Below, piece after piece: positions 10,648-21,390 of a DNA stretch of 64,000 bases. The stretch's first letter is position 1. Each line of letters starts with the position of its first letter. The DNA lies in NCBI GenBank assembly GCA_011032825.1, contig JAADJZ010000001.1, forward strand, positions 1,550,001 through 1,614,000, given 5' to 3'. The stretch comes from Massariosphaeria phaeospora. Lineage: Eukaryota > Ascomycota > Dothideomycetes > Pleosporales. The notes under the pieces are model-generated. The model ran no database searches. It saw nothing but the letters and a program-made list of their open reading frames with translations, and was not told the DNA's origin. The translations under genes and the position numbers were made by a program.

Positions 10648-13600
10648 TCACGACCTCCCCCCCTCACCCATCCCCTCCAAGCCCTCCATCCCCGAGCCCC
10701 CATGTCCCGCACCACCCTGCCCCCTCCCCCCCACACTCGCGCGATGCCCACCACCCGGCAACCCATTCATCCCTCCCAAATCAACATTCCCACCCCCCAA
10801 CCCAAAATCAAACGGCGCCTGCCCCGCGCCGCCAAACACGCCATCGTCGCCCAGCGTCGGCGGCTCCATATTGAACGGCAGGAACCAGGCATTGCTGGGG
10901 TCGAAGAAGCCGCTGCCGCCCATGCCCATGGGGTCGAGGTTCCAGAAGGCGGCGTTGTTGGGCGCGTGGTGTGGGTGGTGCGCGGAGAGGTCGGGGAAGG
11001 GCGAGAGTTCGACGTGCGAGGGGTGGACGAGGGAGGTGGGGGAGGTGGAGAGGAGGGGGAGGGGTGGGGGCGCGTGCGGGTGTGGGTAGTCGGCGAGGTA
11101 GGGTTGGGGTTGGGGGGTGGGTTGCGTGAAGTAGGAGGGGTCGAAGGCGGAGGCATCAAGGGCGTCTTGGGGGGCGATGTGGATGTGGTTTATTTGGTGC
11201 AGTTGTTGGGTAGGATGCATTTGTTGGGATGTGTGTTGTTGTTGTTGCCTTTGGGTGGTTTCGGCGTGGGTAAGTGGTGAGGCCTCGACCTTGGACACGG
11301 ATTTGGACTTGTTCTTTCGCGCTTGTTTGCGTTGTTGTTCAGCCCTTTGAGGAGGCGAGAGTGACGCGAAGAACTCCTCGACGCTCTGTAAATCGCTCTT
11401 CTGGCCAAGTACCGCATCGGTCCCAGGCTCGTTGGCATTGGATTCTGCCGCGTCTTCGTAATCGGTCTTCGACACTCCGTGCGGGTATCTGTCGAACCAG
11501 TCGCCGTACTGAAAGATGACAGCCTTGCCCTTCTTGTCAACACCCCCAGTCGACCCTCTCAGTTGCGCATCAGCGTGCTGCCGATACAGCTCCTTCAAGT
11601 TCTCTGCAATGTAGTGGAACATGCCCCAGTACTTCTTCATCTTGCTAAGATACTTGACGTTGTACGCGAGATACTTCTTCGACTGTGCTTCTAATTTCGG
11701 ATTTTTCGAAAACACGCCGTGGACGTGAACCGTAGACGAGAAGAAGGCAGAGTATCCGGCAAAGGGAGCGACGACGTTGAATTCCATGGCTTCATTAATG
11801 AGGATTGAGATCTGGTTCGCGGCATCCAACGCCGTGCGCGCAGATTCGGTAAGAAAGTCGTGCGGCATGTCTTTGGGTGGCCGGCTGCCTGCCTTTGAAG
11901 GTAGAGAGAAACGATGCATGAACAAGATTATCTGCTGGAAAAAAATGTGAATATACAGAAATTGGTTGGCCGTCTTGCCAATAGCGTGGCTCTTGAGATT
12001 CTCTGGGCTGTAGAGCAGCATCTCTGGCAACGAATCTTTGAACTCGCGTGCCTCTTTCCTGATGTTGAAGAAGGTTGATTTTGAAGACCACATGGGCTCC
12101 AGTTCTCGTTCCTTGCCGCCAAGATTCATATACTTTATTAGCTTTCCCCATATACAGACTAACCGGATGGTGTATGCCGAAACACCCATGTTGTCGCGAG
12201 CGTTCGCAAGCTGACCGCTATCAGGGGGCACTGGATTTGGGACCTTGCCTTCTAGATCTTCCGTTGGCGCTTGGATCTCGTGCAGAAAAAGATGCTCTTT
12301 CACAGGCAGTTGCACCTCAATGTACTGCTCATTTACGAAAAGCGGCCGATCGGTGCCCGAAGAGTTGAACCGATCCATTAGGAAACACGACCACATCGTC
12401 CTGCGTCGAATCTCACGGTCTATAAGACCAAGCGGTTTTCTCTCGCCTTCGACGACGCTCGGGTCGTACTCCAGCTCTTTGTGTAGTTGAAGAGCGTATG
12501 CCATTCTCTGGGCCATTCCACCAAACATCCAACTACGCCCACCCTGACAGGTGCCAAACTCATGCAGGCCAAGGATCAGATAGACGATAAGGATTGTAAT
12601 GTTGGGCGCATCATAGCGCTTCAACGCGATCTGGCGTGCGCGCTCAGCCCAATTGTCTCCGCGAAGGAAGCACGGCTCTGTTCGTAGTTGTGGGTGTGTT
12701 GAGAAACGTGCTGATATTGCACATATGGCCAGAATGAGAACCGGGGGCACGTTTCCGGACGCCAGCCTCCTCATGAAGCTCGGCTTGTGCAGGAGAGGGT
12801 AGCTCTGGCCGTAAACGTAGTCAAAATAGACCTCAGCAAGATGCTCCTGTATGTCTTTTGGCGGTAGACTCTCGAGGCCTTCCGTCAGCAATGTACTGTC
12901 GTCTGCGTCTTTTGTTCGTGATCCAGAACCCGCTACATCTGGGTTAGCAGACTTTGACTTTGACCAGTCGTCCAACTCGTTTCCAAACGCTTCATCAGCG
13001 GCACGCTTTTTGGCTGCAGGCGTCTTTGGCGGGGCGCCAGGCAGCGCAGGCTTCACCACCGACCTACCGACGCCGGAAACTGACGGCAGACTTTCTTTCG
13101 GGATAAGCTTGATGACGCGGTCCTCCATGCGGCGCAACCGCTTGTCCAACATGGCCATGTAGTCTGTCCGCGGTGCCGCCTTGCGCGTGGTCACCTTATA
13201 AACACACGGTATCCTGCTCCTGAGGCAATGCTTGCAGGCCGGCTTCTCGCCCGAGCATCTGATTTTCTTCCGCCGGCAGGCGATGCACGCAAGCGGCAAT
13301 CGCTTCCGGTCCTTGCCAGCTTTTGTTTTCATCTCGGCCCACGACGGAGTGTCCTGGTTGCCGTCCTTGTCCTTTCTTGACGTGGTAGAACCATCAACTC
13401 CGTCCCCGCTCACGCTCTCGTCCAACTTCATGCTCAGAGCCGATCCGTCATGGGTCGTATCCCCGATCGCTAGTATACCCAGGGCAGCGGCGCTCTCTGG
13501 GCTGGTGTCGTGGTCATCCGGGCCGTAATTGCCAGGACTGCCGATGCTCAGCCGATGCGGATGCGCACCACTGCCGGCGCTCACCATCTCGTCGCTCATG

Positions 13601-13878
13601 TTGCTGATGCTGCCCCGATGGGTTCGGAAGTCTGTCTTGATGGTAGGATGTGCTTTCTCATAGGCGGGATTGAAGGTCTGGTTCTGGCCGAACGTCATCG
13701 AGTAGTCGGAGAAGGAGGCCATCATGGCGGTCGGGCTCGTTCCGATGGCGGGCGGGGTGTGGAGCGAGGATCGTAGCTCGGGCAGGCCGTACTCGTTCAG
13801 CGTGAGAGGGTCGTCGTGATCTGGTCGCGTTTGATGCGGTGTAGCCATAGTGGTCGCGCTCACGCCCGAATCGCCCAT
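10648..13878 (-). CDS. Large Zn2Cys6 transcription factor with fungal-specific middle homology domain
   Basis: Single-exon frame of 1076 residues, predicted nuclear DNA-binding regulator. The binuclear zinc cluster is complete: C198-x2-C201-x6-C208-x6-C215-x2-C218-x6-C225 in LACIACRRKKIRCSGEKPAC, followed by a basic linker and RTDYMAMLDKRLRRMEDRV, which looks like a short dimerisation coil. A fungal_trans domain follows from roughly residue 350 (HLAEVYFDYVYGQSYPLLHK, then YALQLHKELEYDPS and RRRTMWSCFLMDRFNSSG). The C-terminal 250 residues are low-complexity Gln/His/Pro/Gly and probably act in activation. An N-terminal Ser/His-rich region precedes the zinc cluster. The target genes are unknown. 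More than 3 kb of gene-free DNA lies upstream, as is common for developmental or metabolic master regulators. The start is the ATG at 13876-13878. Confidence 0.9.
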   Translation of the reverse strand: MGDSGVSATTMATPHQTRPDHDDPLTLNEYGLPELRSSLHTPPAIGTSPTAMMASFSDYSMTFGQNQTFNPAYEKAHPTIKTDFRTHRGSISNMSDEMVSAGSGAHPHRLSIGSPGNYGPDDHDTSPESAAALGILAIGDTTHDGSALSMKLDESVSGDGVDGSTTSRKDKDGNQDTPSWAEMKTKAGKDRKRLPLACIACRRKKIRCSGEKPACKHCLRSRIPCVYKVTTRKAAPRTDYMAMLDKRLRRMEDRVIKLIPKESLPSVSGVGRSVVKPALPGAPPKTPAAKKRAADEAFGNELDDWSKSKSANPDVAGSGSRTKDADDSTLLTEGLESLPPKDIQEHLAEVYFDYVYGQSYPLLHKPSFMRRLASGNVPPVLILAICAISARFSTHPQLRTEPCFLRGDNWAERARQIALKRYDAPNITILIVYLILGLHEFGTCQGGRSWMFGGMAQRMAYALQLHKELEYDPSVVEGERKPLGLIDREIRRRTMWSCFLMDRFNSSGTDRPLFVNEQYIEVQLPVKEHLFLHEIQAPTEDLEGKVPNPVPPDSGQLANARDNMGVSAYTIRLVCIWGKLIKYMNLGGKERELEPMWSSKSTFFNIRKEAREFKDSLPEMLLYSPENLKSHAIGKTANQFLYIHIFFQQIILFMHRFSLPSKAGSRPPKDMPHDFLTESARTALDAANQISILINEAMEFNVVAPFAGYSAFFSSTVHVHGVFSKNPKLEAQSKKYLAYNVKYLSKMKKYWGMFHYIAENLKELYRQHADAQLRGSTGGVDKKGKAVIFQYGDWFDRYPHGVSKTDYEDAAESNANEPGTDAVLGQKSDLQSVEEFFASLSPPQRAEQQRKQARKNKSKSVSKVEASPLTHAETTQRQQQQHTSQQMHPTQQLHQINHIHIAPQDALDASAFDPSYFTQPTPQPQPYLADYPHPHAPPPLPLLSTSPTSLVHPSHVELSPFPDLSAHHPHHAPNNAAFWNLDPMGMGGSGFFDPSNAWFLPFNMEPPTLGDDGVFGGAGQAPFDFGLGGGNVDLGGMNGLPGGGHRASVGGRGQGGAGHGGSGMEGLEGMGEGGRS

Positions 13879-16800
13879 GTCCTCGACGCCGGGCGTCTCT
13901 GATCAAGCGCGGAGCTCAGCAGCAGGCGTCACATCGGATTGCACGGATGGAGCAGGAAGGGCAGTCAGGCGCTGGGCCAGGGCAGCGCAGCATTCATAGT
14001 CATCTAATATTGCAGACAGTCAGTGTCGTGGTCGTGTGGGATGTGTGTCGGGCATGTATCGGAGAGAAAGTGACGAACAGGCTAATAATGACCAGCGCTG
14101 TGCCAGGGGTGTTAGCACAAACGGGCGGGAGCATCAGCTAGCAGCTGGCAAGATTGGCCGGATTGACAGAACTATAGAGAGCAGCAGAAGACGGGTGGAG
14201 CGGAAGAGTGAGATGACGACAAGCGGATCGCTGGCGCGCAAGACGAACTGCACAGGGTGATGTAGGGCGCAAAGTCAACCGCGGGCGTGCTCGAGGGCTG
14301 CGAGACTGCAGCTGCGGCGTGTGATAGGTACAGAGCGCAGGCTGGCATCCCGGCTGCGTAATGGCTGGACGGCGCAGGCAGGAAATCGAGGACTCGAGGT
14401 CGCCGCCGCTGCAGGCAACCGATTGCACCTCGGATGGCACCCCCAGGCCAACGCGAGACGGCTAGCCCGCTCCCCACATGCGAAAGCTTGTTGCGTGGTC
14501 GAGACGCATCGCGATTAATCAGACACGACAATAATGAACCCGGCGACGCTGCGTGCAATGCGGCGACGAGAGAAGAGACAAGAGGCGGCCACCAACGCGC
14601 AATACGCCAGCGCTCGCCGTCGCACAGGAGCCAGAAGTCGCCGGTCACGCGTCGCTGCCATGGGCGGGTGCGCGCCTGCCACCGCTGCCACCGCTGCCAC
14701 CCGACGCCGGCGGGACGCTGTTGCGGGGCAGCCGCGTCTGGGTCTGGGGCTCCTTGCTCCTTCCTTGGCCGCCGCGCAGATGAAAACACTACGCAGCTCC
14801 ATCAACCCCAATATCACCCTCCACCGCGTCCAATCTCTGCCTGGCCCTCTGGCCCTCTGAACCTCTGCGCCCACTCACCGCCTGGCGATCATCTCCTCCC
14901 AGCTTTGCACGCTTCCCTTTCAAGGCCAGCTATCACTGCGACTGCAGCCTGCCAGCTGACCCACCGCCATGAGAGGTCGGCTTCCAGCGCGTGGGCCTTC
15001 GAGTACCACAACCATTGTCGCGCCAGCCCACCGTTCCCTCGGGCCTTGTGTCGCTGCCGATTCGACCAACCCCAGGGCCGGCTGTCCAGTGCTGGGCGTC
15101 AATGGAGAGGTGGCTGCCTTCTAGAAACGCGGGCACCCTTCGACTCGACCACCATCCGGACCTTGCCTTCATCAGTCCTTCTGGAACACGTCGAGAAAGC
15201 ATTATCCACCGCCCGCACCACACCCCGCACAAATCTCCACATTCCAGCAAATGAGCGGCCGATTTAGCCACCAGACTTTCCCAAATCTCATATTTCCCCA
15301 GATTCGTGCAGCACCAAGACCGTTCCTGCTGCCAAGCTAGGTAGGTCCGGTGCCCACCACTTTCTATACATATTGCTCTGGGGCCCCGCCTGTCCACTCC
15401 TTGATCAACGCGACCCTCTGCCCCAGCTTGTACTCCTCATGCACTCTACCCGCCCAACGACTCTTCGACCACGCGCAGAAAGACATTTGCCCCCTTCGTC
15501 CGTCGCCCTCAAGATGAGCATGCACGTCTAACTATGCACATACGCCCAAATTAATGTGCATCGTGGGGCCGCCCTGCACGTGCGGGCAGAGCGAGGAGCC
15601 TGGGGTCGATCTTGGTAGCTCCTGGCACAGAACGTGGGCATGAACCGTACTGGACATGTGTAGCATTCCGTATACGCCATGTTATCCGCATGAGGACCTT
15701 CTGATGTGAGCATTTCATACGGATACGAAAGCCTTACGAGACGACCCGATCCGCTCAAGATTGCATTGGACAACTCCCAGCAGGTCCTTGTTTCAACTCC
15801 ACCGATCATGGGCCTCGATCGCCATCTCTGAACGTCTTGTTTACGTCCCATACCCGCTTGTGCAACGCATCGACCACGCAGCCCTTGTCAGCACCCGCCA
15901 CGAACAAGCTCACTACCAGCATAACGCGTGAGCAGACGAGCTAGGAAAATCCTCGCAACGCATCCGTACACCTGCATGGTTTTCAGAACACGCAAGATTC
16001 GATGGATGCCTCACTTCCCATCATCTACAAAGACTCTTCCAATATCACTGCTAATTAGTCAATCCCAGGGCTACCTCCTCGCATGCACGTGGAAGCACAT
16101 ACCACTCGTCGCTAACGTCTCCACGTTGCCCTCCGGCTAATGTGTATACAAAGCTATTTAGAACTGAGCGGCGTAAAGGATCATGCGCCTACATCTGGAA
16201 ACCACCTTACCTAATTCCGTCTGCTCGCACTAACAGCCACGCTCACACCCCCCGGCTGTTTCCCTATAAGGAAATGGAGTGGTTTTGCGATTTCTAGATT
16301 AGACGCTGTTTAGCCACTCCCATCGCATCGAGCTGTCACCGAAATCGGCGGTATTTTGGCCTTGTATCTAGCGCTTGTCATGTGCGCTCTCCACTACCTG
16401 TTGTAGAGCCATTTGCGCATTGCCAATTAGGTGAGTAGGTATAGCAGTAGGCGCTAGTTTTGCACTTGGCAGCGCAGTGCCAATGCAGCAACAGCAATAA
16501 GAGCGGGCGCGCCACGAGCGACGAGGAAGCTGTTTAGATACCACCCACCAAAGACGTAGAACACCTATCTAGTGATCGCCATTACTGTCGCGAGCCGTGT
16601 CTCTATACAGTATGCATATATGCTTAGAACTTGGTTATCCGACCTACCTTTCAGGTTCGAAAGGCCCCCTGAAGGTCGGGTGAGACTCTTCCTGCCTGCT
16701 TAACGCGCAGCGTCTATCCACTTAAACGATGATTGCTAGATGGCAAGACGTGTAGCTTGCATAGCTGCGCTGGATTCACGAGACGACGAGCGGAAAAGAG

Positions 16801-17350
16801 GGTGGCGGGAGAGGGAAGGAGTTGCTGGAGTGAGGTAGTTGAGAGGCGAGGCTGGAATAAGGCGAAGTAAAGCAAGGCGAGATGAGATGAGATGAGATGA
16901 AGATGAATATATATATATGAGATTGGAATCTTGCAGAATTGGTGAAGGGAGTGAGTGGTTAAGAGGCACGGCAACACAACGCATGGCATGGCGAGACGAA
17001 GATGAAGATGCAGACGAGATGAGATGAAATGAGCATCTTGCACACGTGCGCCATCCATCACCCCCTAACTGTCTCTGTGCATTTTTCTCGTTGCTACGAT
17101 ATCGACTCGACTGCCCAAAAAAACGACTCGATTTCTCAAACAACGGTCTTGAAACCCGCCTGAAGCGCGCAAAAGTGGTAGTTTTACTACTCAACCCACT
17201 ACCCCGAGCATTATTCTTCCTCGCACGCACCCACCACACACCGTCTTTGCCGTTCGTACATGCAACCCACTCACTCAGCGGAGCAGATACCGGAGGAGCA
17301 GCGTCAAAAAGCCTCGCCTCGCCTCTCTGTAGCGATACCCCAGCTAAGCT
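13879..17350. other. Long upstream region of the Zn2Cys6 gene, no supported gene
   Basis: Part of this stretch (14100-15270) is GC-rich, so long accidental frames occur on both strands (up to 277 codons), but their translations are Arg/Pro/Ser/His-rich and change character between frames, as expected for non-coding DNA. From 15600 to 16700 nothing is seen. Around 16864-16918 there is a (GATGA)n followed by an (AT)n microsatellite, probably in the 3' flank of the next gene. Confidence 0.5.
16655..16683. repeat. Short imperfect inverted repeat
   Basis: CCTTTCAGG and CCCTGAAGG face each other across a short loop containing TTCGAAAGG. It could form a hairpin in RNA. No function is assigned. Confidence 0.3.
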
Positions 17351-18230
17351 CTACACCGCACAGCCGTGCCCATCATCATCATCATCGTCGTCCTCCACGC
17401 CCTCGTTGTCGTCGTCGTCAAACACCTGCCCGATTTTATGGCTAGGCCGGCGTTTTCGCCTCGGAACCGTGTCGTTGTCCATAGTATTAGCAGCGCAGTC
17501 ATCGTCGTGGCCGGGCGGGCCGTCATCCATGTGAGCAATTTTGTGGCTGGGCTGGCGTTTCGGAAGGGGAGTGTGCGTGGCGGGCTTCGGATGTGTGGCG
17601 GACGGGTCGTTGTCGTTGTCTTTGGCTATGGTGTGTATGGTGGGCCTAGCTATGTCGTTTGTAGAGTCCGGATTCTTCGCGTCGGGATCGCCATCGCCGT
17701 CTACACACCACGCATCAGTATCATCTTCGTCCACGTACCCAAAATCCCGCCCGTACTGGCCCAACACTCACTTACTCTTATTCATATTCCCCACCATGCT
17801 CTCCTTCTCAATCTGCGTCTCCACCGCAGCGCTGTACGGCAGATACGTGGAGTAGTGCTTATACGTGAAGCCGCTCAAGTCTCTCTTCGTGTCCTCGGTG
17901 TCTAGCTTGACGGTTAGCAATGTTCAAATAATGGTCGTTTGGGCAGCGATGAAAGCGAATCGTATCGGGATGTGTAGTAAGGTGAGGGGGATATCGATGC
18001 CTCGTAGGAAAAAAGGGGGCAGACGAACGCTTCTTCGCAGCAGCCACGGCCGCCGCCTTAGCTTCAACAGCCGCTCCGTACTTCTCGTAGGGGTTGTAGC
18101 GCCCGTACCAATTATATCCCAAGCCGGGCTTCTTGTCCGCGACCTCAGGAGTGACAGGCGCCGGCGCCGGCGCCTCGACAGACAGCGCCGCGAGGCTGGC
18201 GAGAAGGAGGGAAGTGTGCATGAAATGCAT
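17351..18230 (-). CDS. Secreted Tyr-rich protein with dibasic processing sites (candidate RiPP precursor)
   Basis: Three exons (introns 17902-18028 and 17701-17775) give 225 residues. The first intron's donor is a weak GTTCGT, chosen because it alone keeps the downstream frame. Residues 1-20 form a signal peptide (MHFMHTSLLLASLAALSVEA) followed by a Pro/Ala linker. A Tyr-rich block GLGYNWYGRYNPYEKYG (36-52) lies between a KK pair (33-34) and another KK (66-67). A KR at 73-74 precedes a second Tyr-rich block, GFTYKHYSTYLPYS. The C-terminal exon carries two related modules after dibasic sites: KRQPSHKIAHMDDG (157-170) and KRRPSHKIGQVFDDD (192-206), and ends in a poly-Asp tail with two Cys. Signal peptide, Kex2-type sites and Tyr-rich cores match the plan of dikaritin-type precursors, and a UstYa-family gene is divergently placed 1.3 kb away. 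It might instead be an ordinary small secreted protein. Confidence 0.65.
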
Positions 18231-19524
18231 GATGATGGATCTATTGATAACGCCTCCGTGATAATGTAACCGACTAAGAAGATGCTTGAGAAGCAAACAG
18301 ATGCTTGTCTTGTCGTGGCGGTGCAGCAGTCTGTCTGTCTCCGGGAAAAAAGATATATATCTTGCCTGGAAACAGCGACGTCTTATGTAGTCTTTCACTC
18401 CACACCGCACGGGGACTCTGCATCAGGGGCATCGATAACGTCGAATCCGGCGATCCCGCCCCCGGCCCTTGCTAGGGCTGCGGTCCGTCGTCCAAAGGCA
18501 GGGGGGAAGTCTGTTGCCGAAGAGTTTGGTAGCGTGGTACCCGTGGGCAGCTGCTTGACAATCACGGAGCGGTACGGGAAGCTTGGTGACAGGTGTCTGG
18601 TTGCGGTTAGAGGTCAGATAGATCATGCGCCATAGCGGTCCCGTCGTGTGTAGATATACAGAGTGCTGAGCACGTTCGGGTTGACAGGTTGGTTGCAAGC
18701 GCTCTGGGTACAAGGAGTCACGGTGGCTTGATACGCTTGGTACAGGTGGTTGGGCTGGTGATAATGCAAGGAAGCAGAGACCTTGAGCCTGCTATCACTT
18801 CGTTCCCGGTACTGTGCGTTTTTGAAATTGCGGAACTATACATTTGGATGGATGGACCAGGCGCAGACTTCGTAGGACGTGACGAATGGCAGAGGACTGT
18901 CCATTGAAGGAGCCTGGACTTCATGTATGAGTTCTGGGCCTAGTATAACCATTGACATATCGCAGCGATGGTTTCTGTCCGCGAACCATCCCGACTCCTG
19001 TGGTAATTGCACTAGTATACCCAAGAAGGGACTAGTCGTACACATCACCAGAAGCGAAATGAGAATTCTGAGACATTTAGGTGGATCTGAGTCGATGGAA
19101 ACGTTGAATTCGTGTGCCATCACCAGTGTATTCTCCGGGTCATATGGCCTCCAATTGAGATGTCTATCCGACGGGTGCCAGAAACAAGGAACACTATCGT
19201 CGAGTTGTGCCTGACGAAGCAGGTCATGCAATGGGCTCGTGAAACCAGCATGCCGAGCGCTGCACATAGCGGTAGCACCTAAGAGAGTGATTGGAGGTTT
19301 GCGGCGCACGACAATCTGAAGCCCGCTGGTGGTCAGCGAGAATGACACGATACAGCGGAATTTGACAGGCTCGTGATGCAGAGCGAATGCTGCCGTTACT
19401 AGGAAGGATAGATAGCGCGGGATTGGAGACTGGGACGTAGAGCTCGAGCACGGGGGCTTGTCACCATGTGACTGGAGCCGTCCAGGTCTTTTCAACGTGG
19501 CATCCCCCCGTTCAATGTTCGGTC
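18231..19524. promoter_or_regulatory. Shared divergent intergenic region of the precursor-like and UstYa-like genes
   Basis: Both flanking genes point away from this 1.3 kb stretch. AAGATATATATCTT at 18350-18363 is a perfect 14-bp palindrome about 120 bp upstream of the secreted-protein start and could be its TATA region. A minus-strand frame at 18836-19495 is listed separately. Confidence 0.4.
18836..19495 (-). CDS. Possible hypothetical protein, 219 codons
   Basis: An uninterrupted frame of 219 residues with a fairly protein-like composition (for example DDSVPCFWHPSDRHLNWRPY and TLVMAHEFNVSIDSD). I recognise no family. It starts only about 30 bp from the UstYa-like start on the other strand, which would place its 5' end inside that gene's promoter. 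It may be a real orphan gene or a chance frame. Codon choice is mixed and does not settle it. Confidence 0.3.
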   Translation of the reverse strand: MKRPGRLQSHGDKPPCSSSTSQSPIPRYLSFLVTAAFALHHEPVKFRCIVSFSLTTSGLQIVVRRKPPITLLGATAMCSARHAGFTSPLHDLLRQAQLDDSVPCFWHPSDRHLNWRPYDPENTLVMAHEFNVSIDSDPPKCLRILISLLVMCTTSPFLGILVQLPQESGWFADRNHRCDMSMVILGPELIHEVQAPSMDSPLPFVTSYEVCAWSIHPNV

Positions 19525-20576
19525 ATGGCTAGCATGTTCTCCCGCCTCTTTACGAAAACGCCATTCAAAAAAGCCCCCCAAGATGAGGACGAAGACAGCG
19601 AGGCCCTTCTTTCTTGCTCGCTCTCGAGCGCTCCACAGCAACTCGACAAAGACCGAGCGCACGATGAACTCCGAATTGCAGTGAGGGCTGTATTCGTCTG
19701 TACAGTGATCTATATCGCGATCGGAATAGCAATCGGGCTGAGCTTCAAGAGTGGTGAATTCGTTACCAACCCTGACGAATTCTGCATCAACCACATCTCC
19801 CGTTATTGTTTGTGGGTACCAGTACCTGCGATGCGCTGGGGCTAACGAATACAAAGCACCCTTGGTCGGTGAAGTAAAACCGAGTTGGAAGATTGTTCAA
19901 TTCAATGGTTCTTTCCTACATGAAAATATATACCGACAAACGGCTGGACCAGAGGTAGACGCAGCGTGGGAAGCTCTCGGAGTTGAGTGTATGAAAAAGT
20001 CTGCTGGTAGAAGTAGGGTGCTGACCCAGGTCACAGATCGAAGCGTCATCGTCCCAGAGAGCGAAGCAGAACGGAGTGGACTACGACCCGACCAAGTCAA
20101 GAGAAGTGAATACTACGGCGGAGGATATCCGGCAAATGTCGAAGGGCTGCATCACCTGCATTGCTTGGTAAGTGTTGAAGGTCGTTCTGAGACAGGACAG
20201 AGTTGACGCTTTACAGAATCTCCTCCGAAAAGCACTGAAGTGGAATTACGACTACTACCTCGAAAAGCAGGAAGGGGCCTTCAAGAACGCTGAGTATGTG
20301 GTCCGGTACCATGTGACACACTGCCTCGACATCTTGAGACAGCAGCTTATGTGTGTGCCTGACGTGGGGGTACTTGGCCAGGTGTGGTGGCAGCCGGAGA
20401 GTGGAGAGCACCCTACGCCGTTTGTCGACTTCAACACCAAGCACCAGTGTAGGGATTACGAGGCCATCAGGGTCTGGGCTGAGGCTCACCAACTGCCTCC
20501 GGAGTCGGAGGTGGATATGAATCGCTTCTATGAGGTGCCGAACCCGAGTGATGTGGTCTATTCTGAGATTCCCTAG
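19525..20576 (+). CDS. UstYa/DUF3328 family oxidase-like protein
   Basis: Type II membrane-anchored protein of the family whose characterised members (UstYa/UstYb) oxidise and cyclise ribosomal peptides in ustiloxin-type pathways. Four exons (introns 19808-19856, 19982-20029, 20168-20216) give 301 residues. A cytosolic N-terminus is followed by one transmembrane helix at about 53-73. The family block IVQFNGSFLHENIYRQ sits at 107-122, followed by GPEVDAAWEALGV. Both HxxHC motifs are intact: HHLHC at 177-181 and HVTHC at 214-218. The second intron is 48 nt, in frame and free of stops, so its retention would add 16 residues; the family spacing and a CTGAC branch site favour splicing. The gene is divergent from the Tyr-rich secreted protein and convergent with SEN15. 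It is intact by sequence; the substrate is unknown. Confidence 0.9.
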
Positions 20577-20772
20577 GGGTCGCAAAGACGCAGGTGGGGC
20601 TACGGTGTATCAGACGCTGAATGAAATATTGGGATATCGCTCTGGGATAATACCCACCACGAACAGACTCGCTTCCTCGATTCAAATCTCTTGGTGCCAT
20701 TTTGACTGACAAAGTCATCTTTCACATCTCTGAGTCATAGACTGCCGCATCTCCATTTTGTATCTCGTCCCT

Positions 20773-21390
20773 CTAGTTTTGTCGCGGCTTCACCACGCCG
20801 TCGTGCACAATATAATAGACGACGGTGCTGTCTGAGCCGGCGGTCGCAAGGACGAGTCTCTTTGTTGTTCGCCACGGATTGGCAGGGCGATCGTCTGTGG
20901 CTGCGGAATCGGCGGCTGGTGGCACCATGCTGAGGGCGTCGAAGACGTCGGCGAGGCGGTGGAGCGTCCATTTCTCACTCAGGCGGGTCGGCAGAATCCA
21001 TTCGTGTTCCGCCTCAGTCTTGACGTCCAGCGTGTCGCCTTGCTTGTTCCTCGCCTTGCGCTCGCGGTCGGCCGTCTTCAGCAGCTCGATCTGCTCGTCC
21101 GGGTGAACGTAGAGCCGGTGCGGCGGCAGGCCGGACAGCAGCGGGCGGGGCAGCGGCTCATTGGTGAGGGGCGACGTCGTGTGAAGGCGCAGGTCGGACC
21201 AGGCGTGCTGGTACTGGAGGTTGTGCTGGACCTGGAGGGCGAGCGATTGCAGACTCGGCAGGTGGGCGGCGCTCGACTGCAGATTGCCAGCGGCGACGAG
21301 CGATTGGAGCGGCGACGGCAGCACGGCGGGTTTCATGTCTGGCGGGCGCGTCATGGCAGGCTGTGGATGTGAAGCGGAGGCGCTGGTCAT
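20773..21390 (-). CDS. SEN15: tRNA-splicing endonuclease subunit Sen15
   Basis: Structural subunit of the heterotetrameric tRNA-splicing endonuclease (SEN2/34/54/15), which removes introns from pre-tRNA. Single exon of 205 residues. The N-terminal half is a variable helical region (LQSLALQVQHNLQYQHAWSD, a common Sen15-type start). The C-terminal endonuclease-like fold contains EHEWILPTRLSEKWTLHRLA and the final strands RLVLATAGSDSTVVYYIVHD, close to the end of the protein as in other fungal Sen15 proteins. There are no catalytic residues, as expected for this subunit. The 5' end is divergent from the GPI-type gene about 300 bp away. Assignment rests on recognised sequence features without a search. 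Confidence 0.8.
   Translation of the reverse strand: MTSASASHPQPAMTRPPDMKPAVLPSPLQSLVAAGNLQSSAAHLPSLQSLALQVQHNLQYQHAWSDLRLHTTSPLTNEPLPRPLLSGLPPHRLYVHPDEQIELLKTADRERKARNKQGDTLDVKTEAEHEWILPTRLSEKWTLHRLADVFDALSMVPPAADSAATDDRPANPWRTTKRLVLATAGSDSTVVYYIVHDGVVKPRQN

Noticed and set aside
14434..15267. Plus-strand frame of 277 codons upstream of the Zn2Cys6 gene
   Set aside because: The stretch is GC-rich with long frames on both strands at once. The translation is Arg/Pro/Ser/His-rich with no domain and no consistent coding character.
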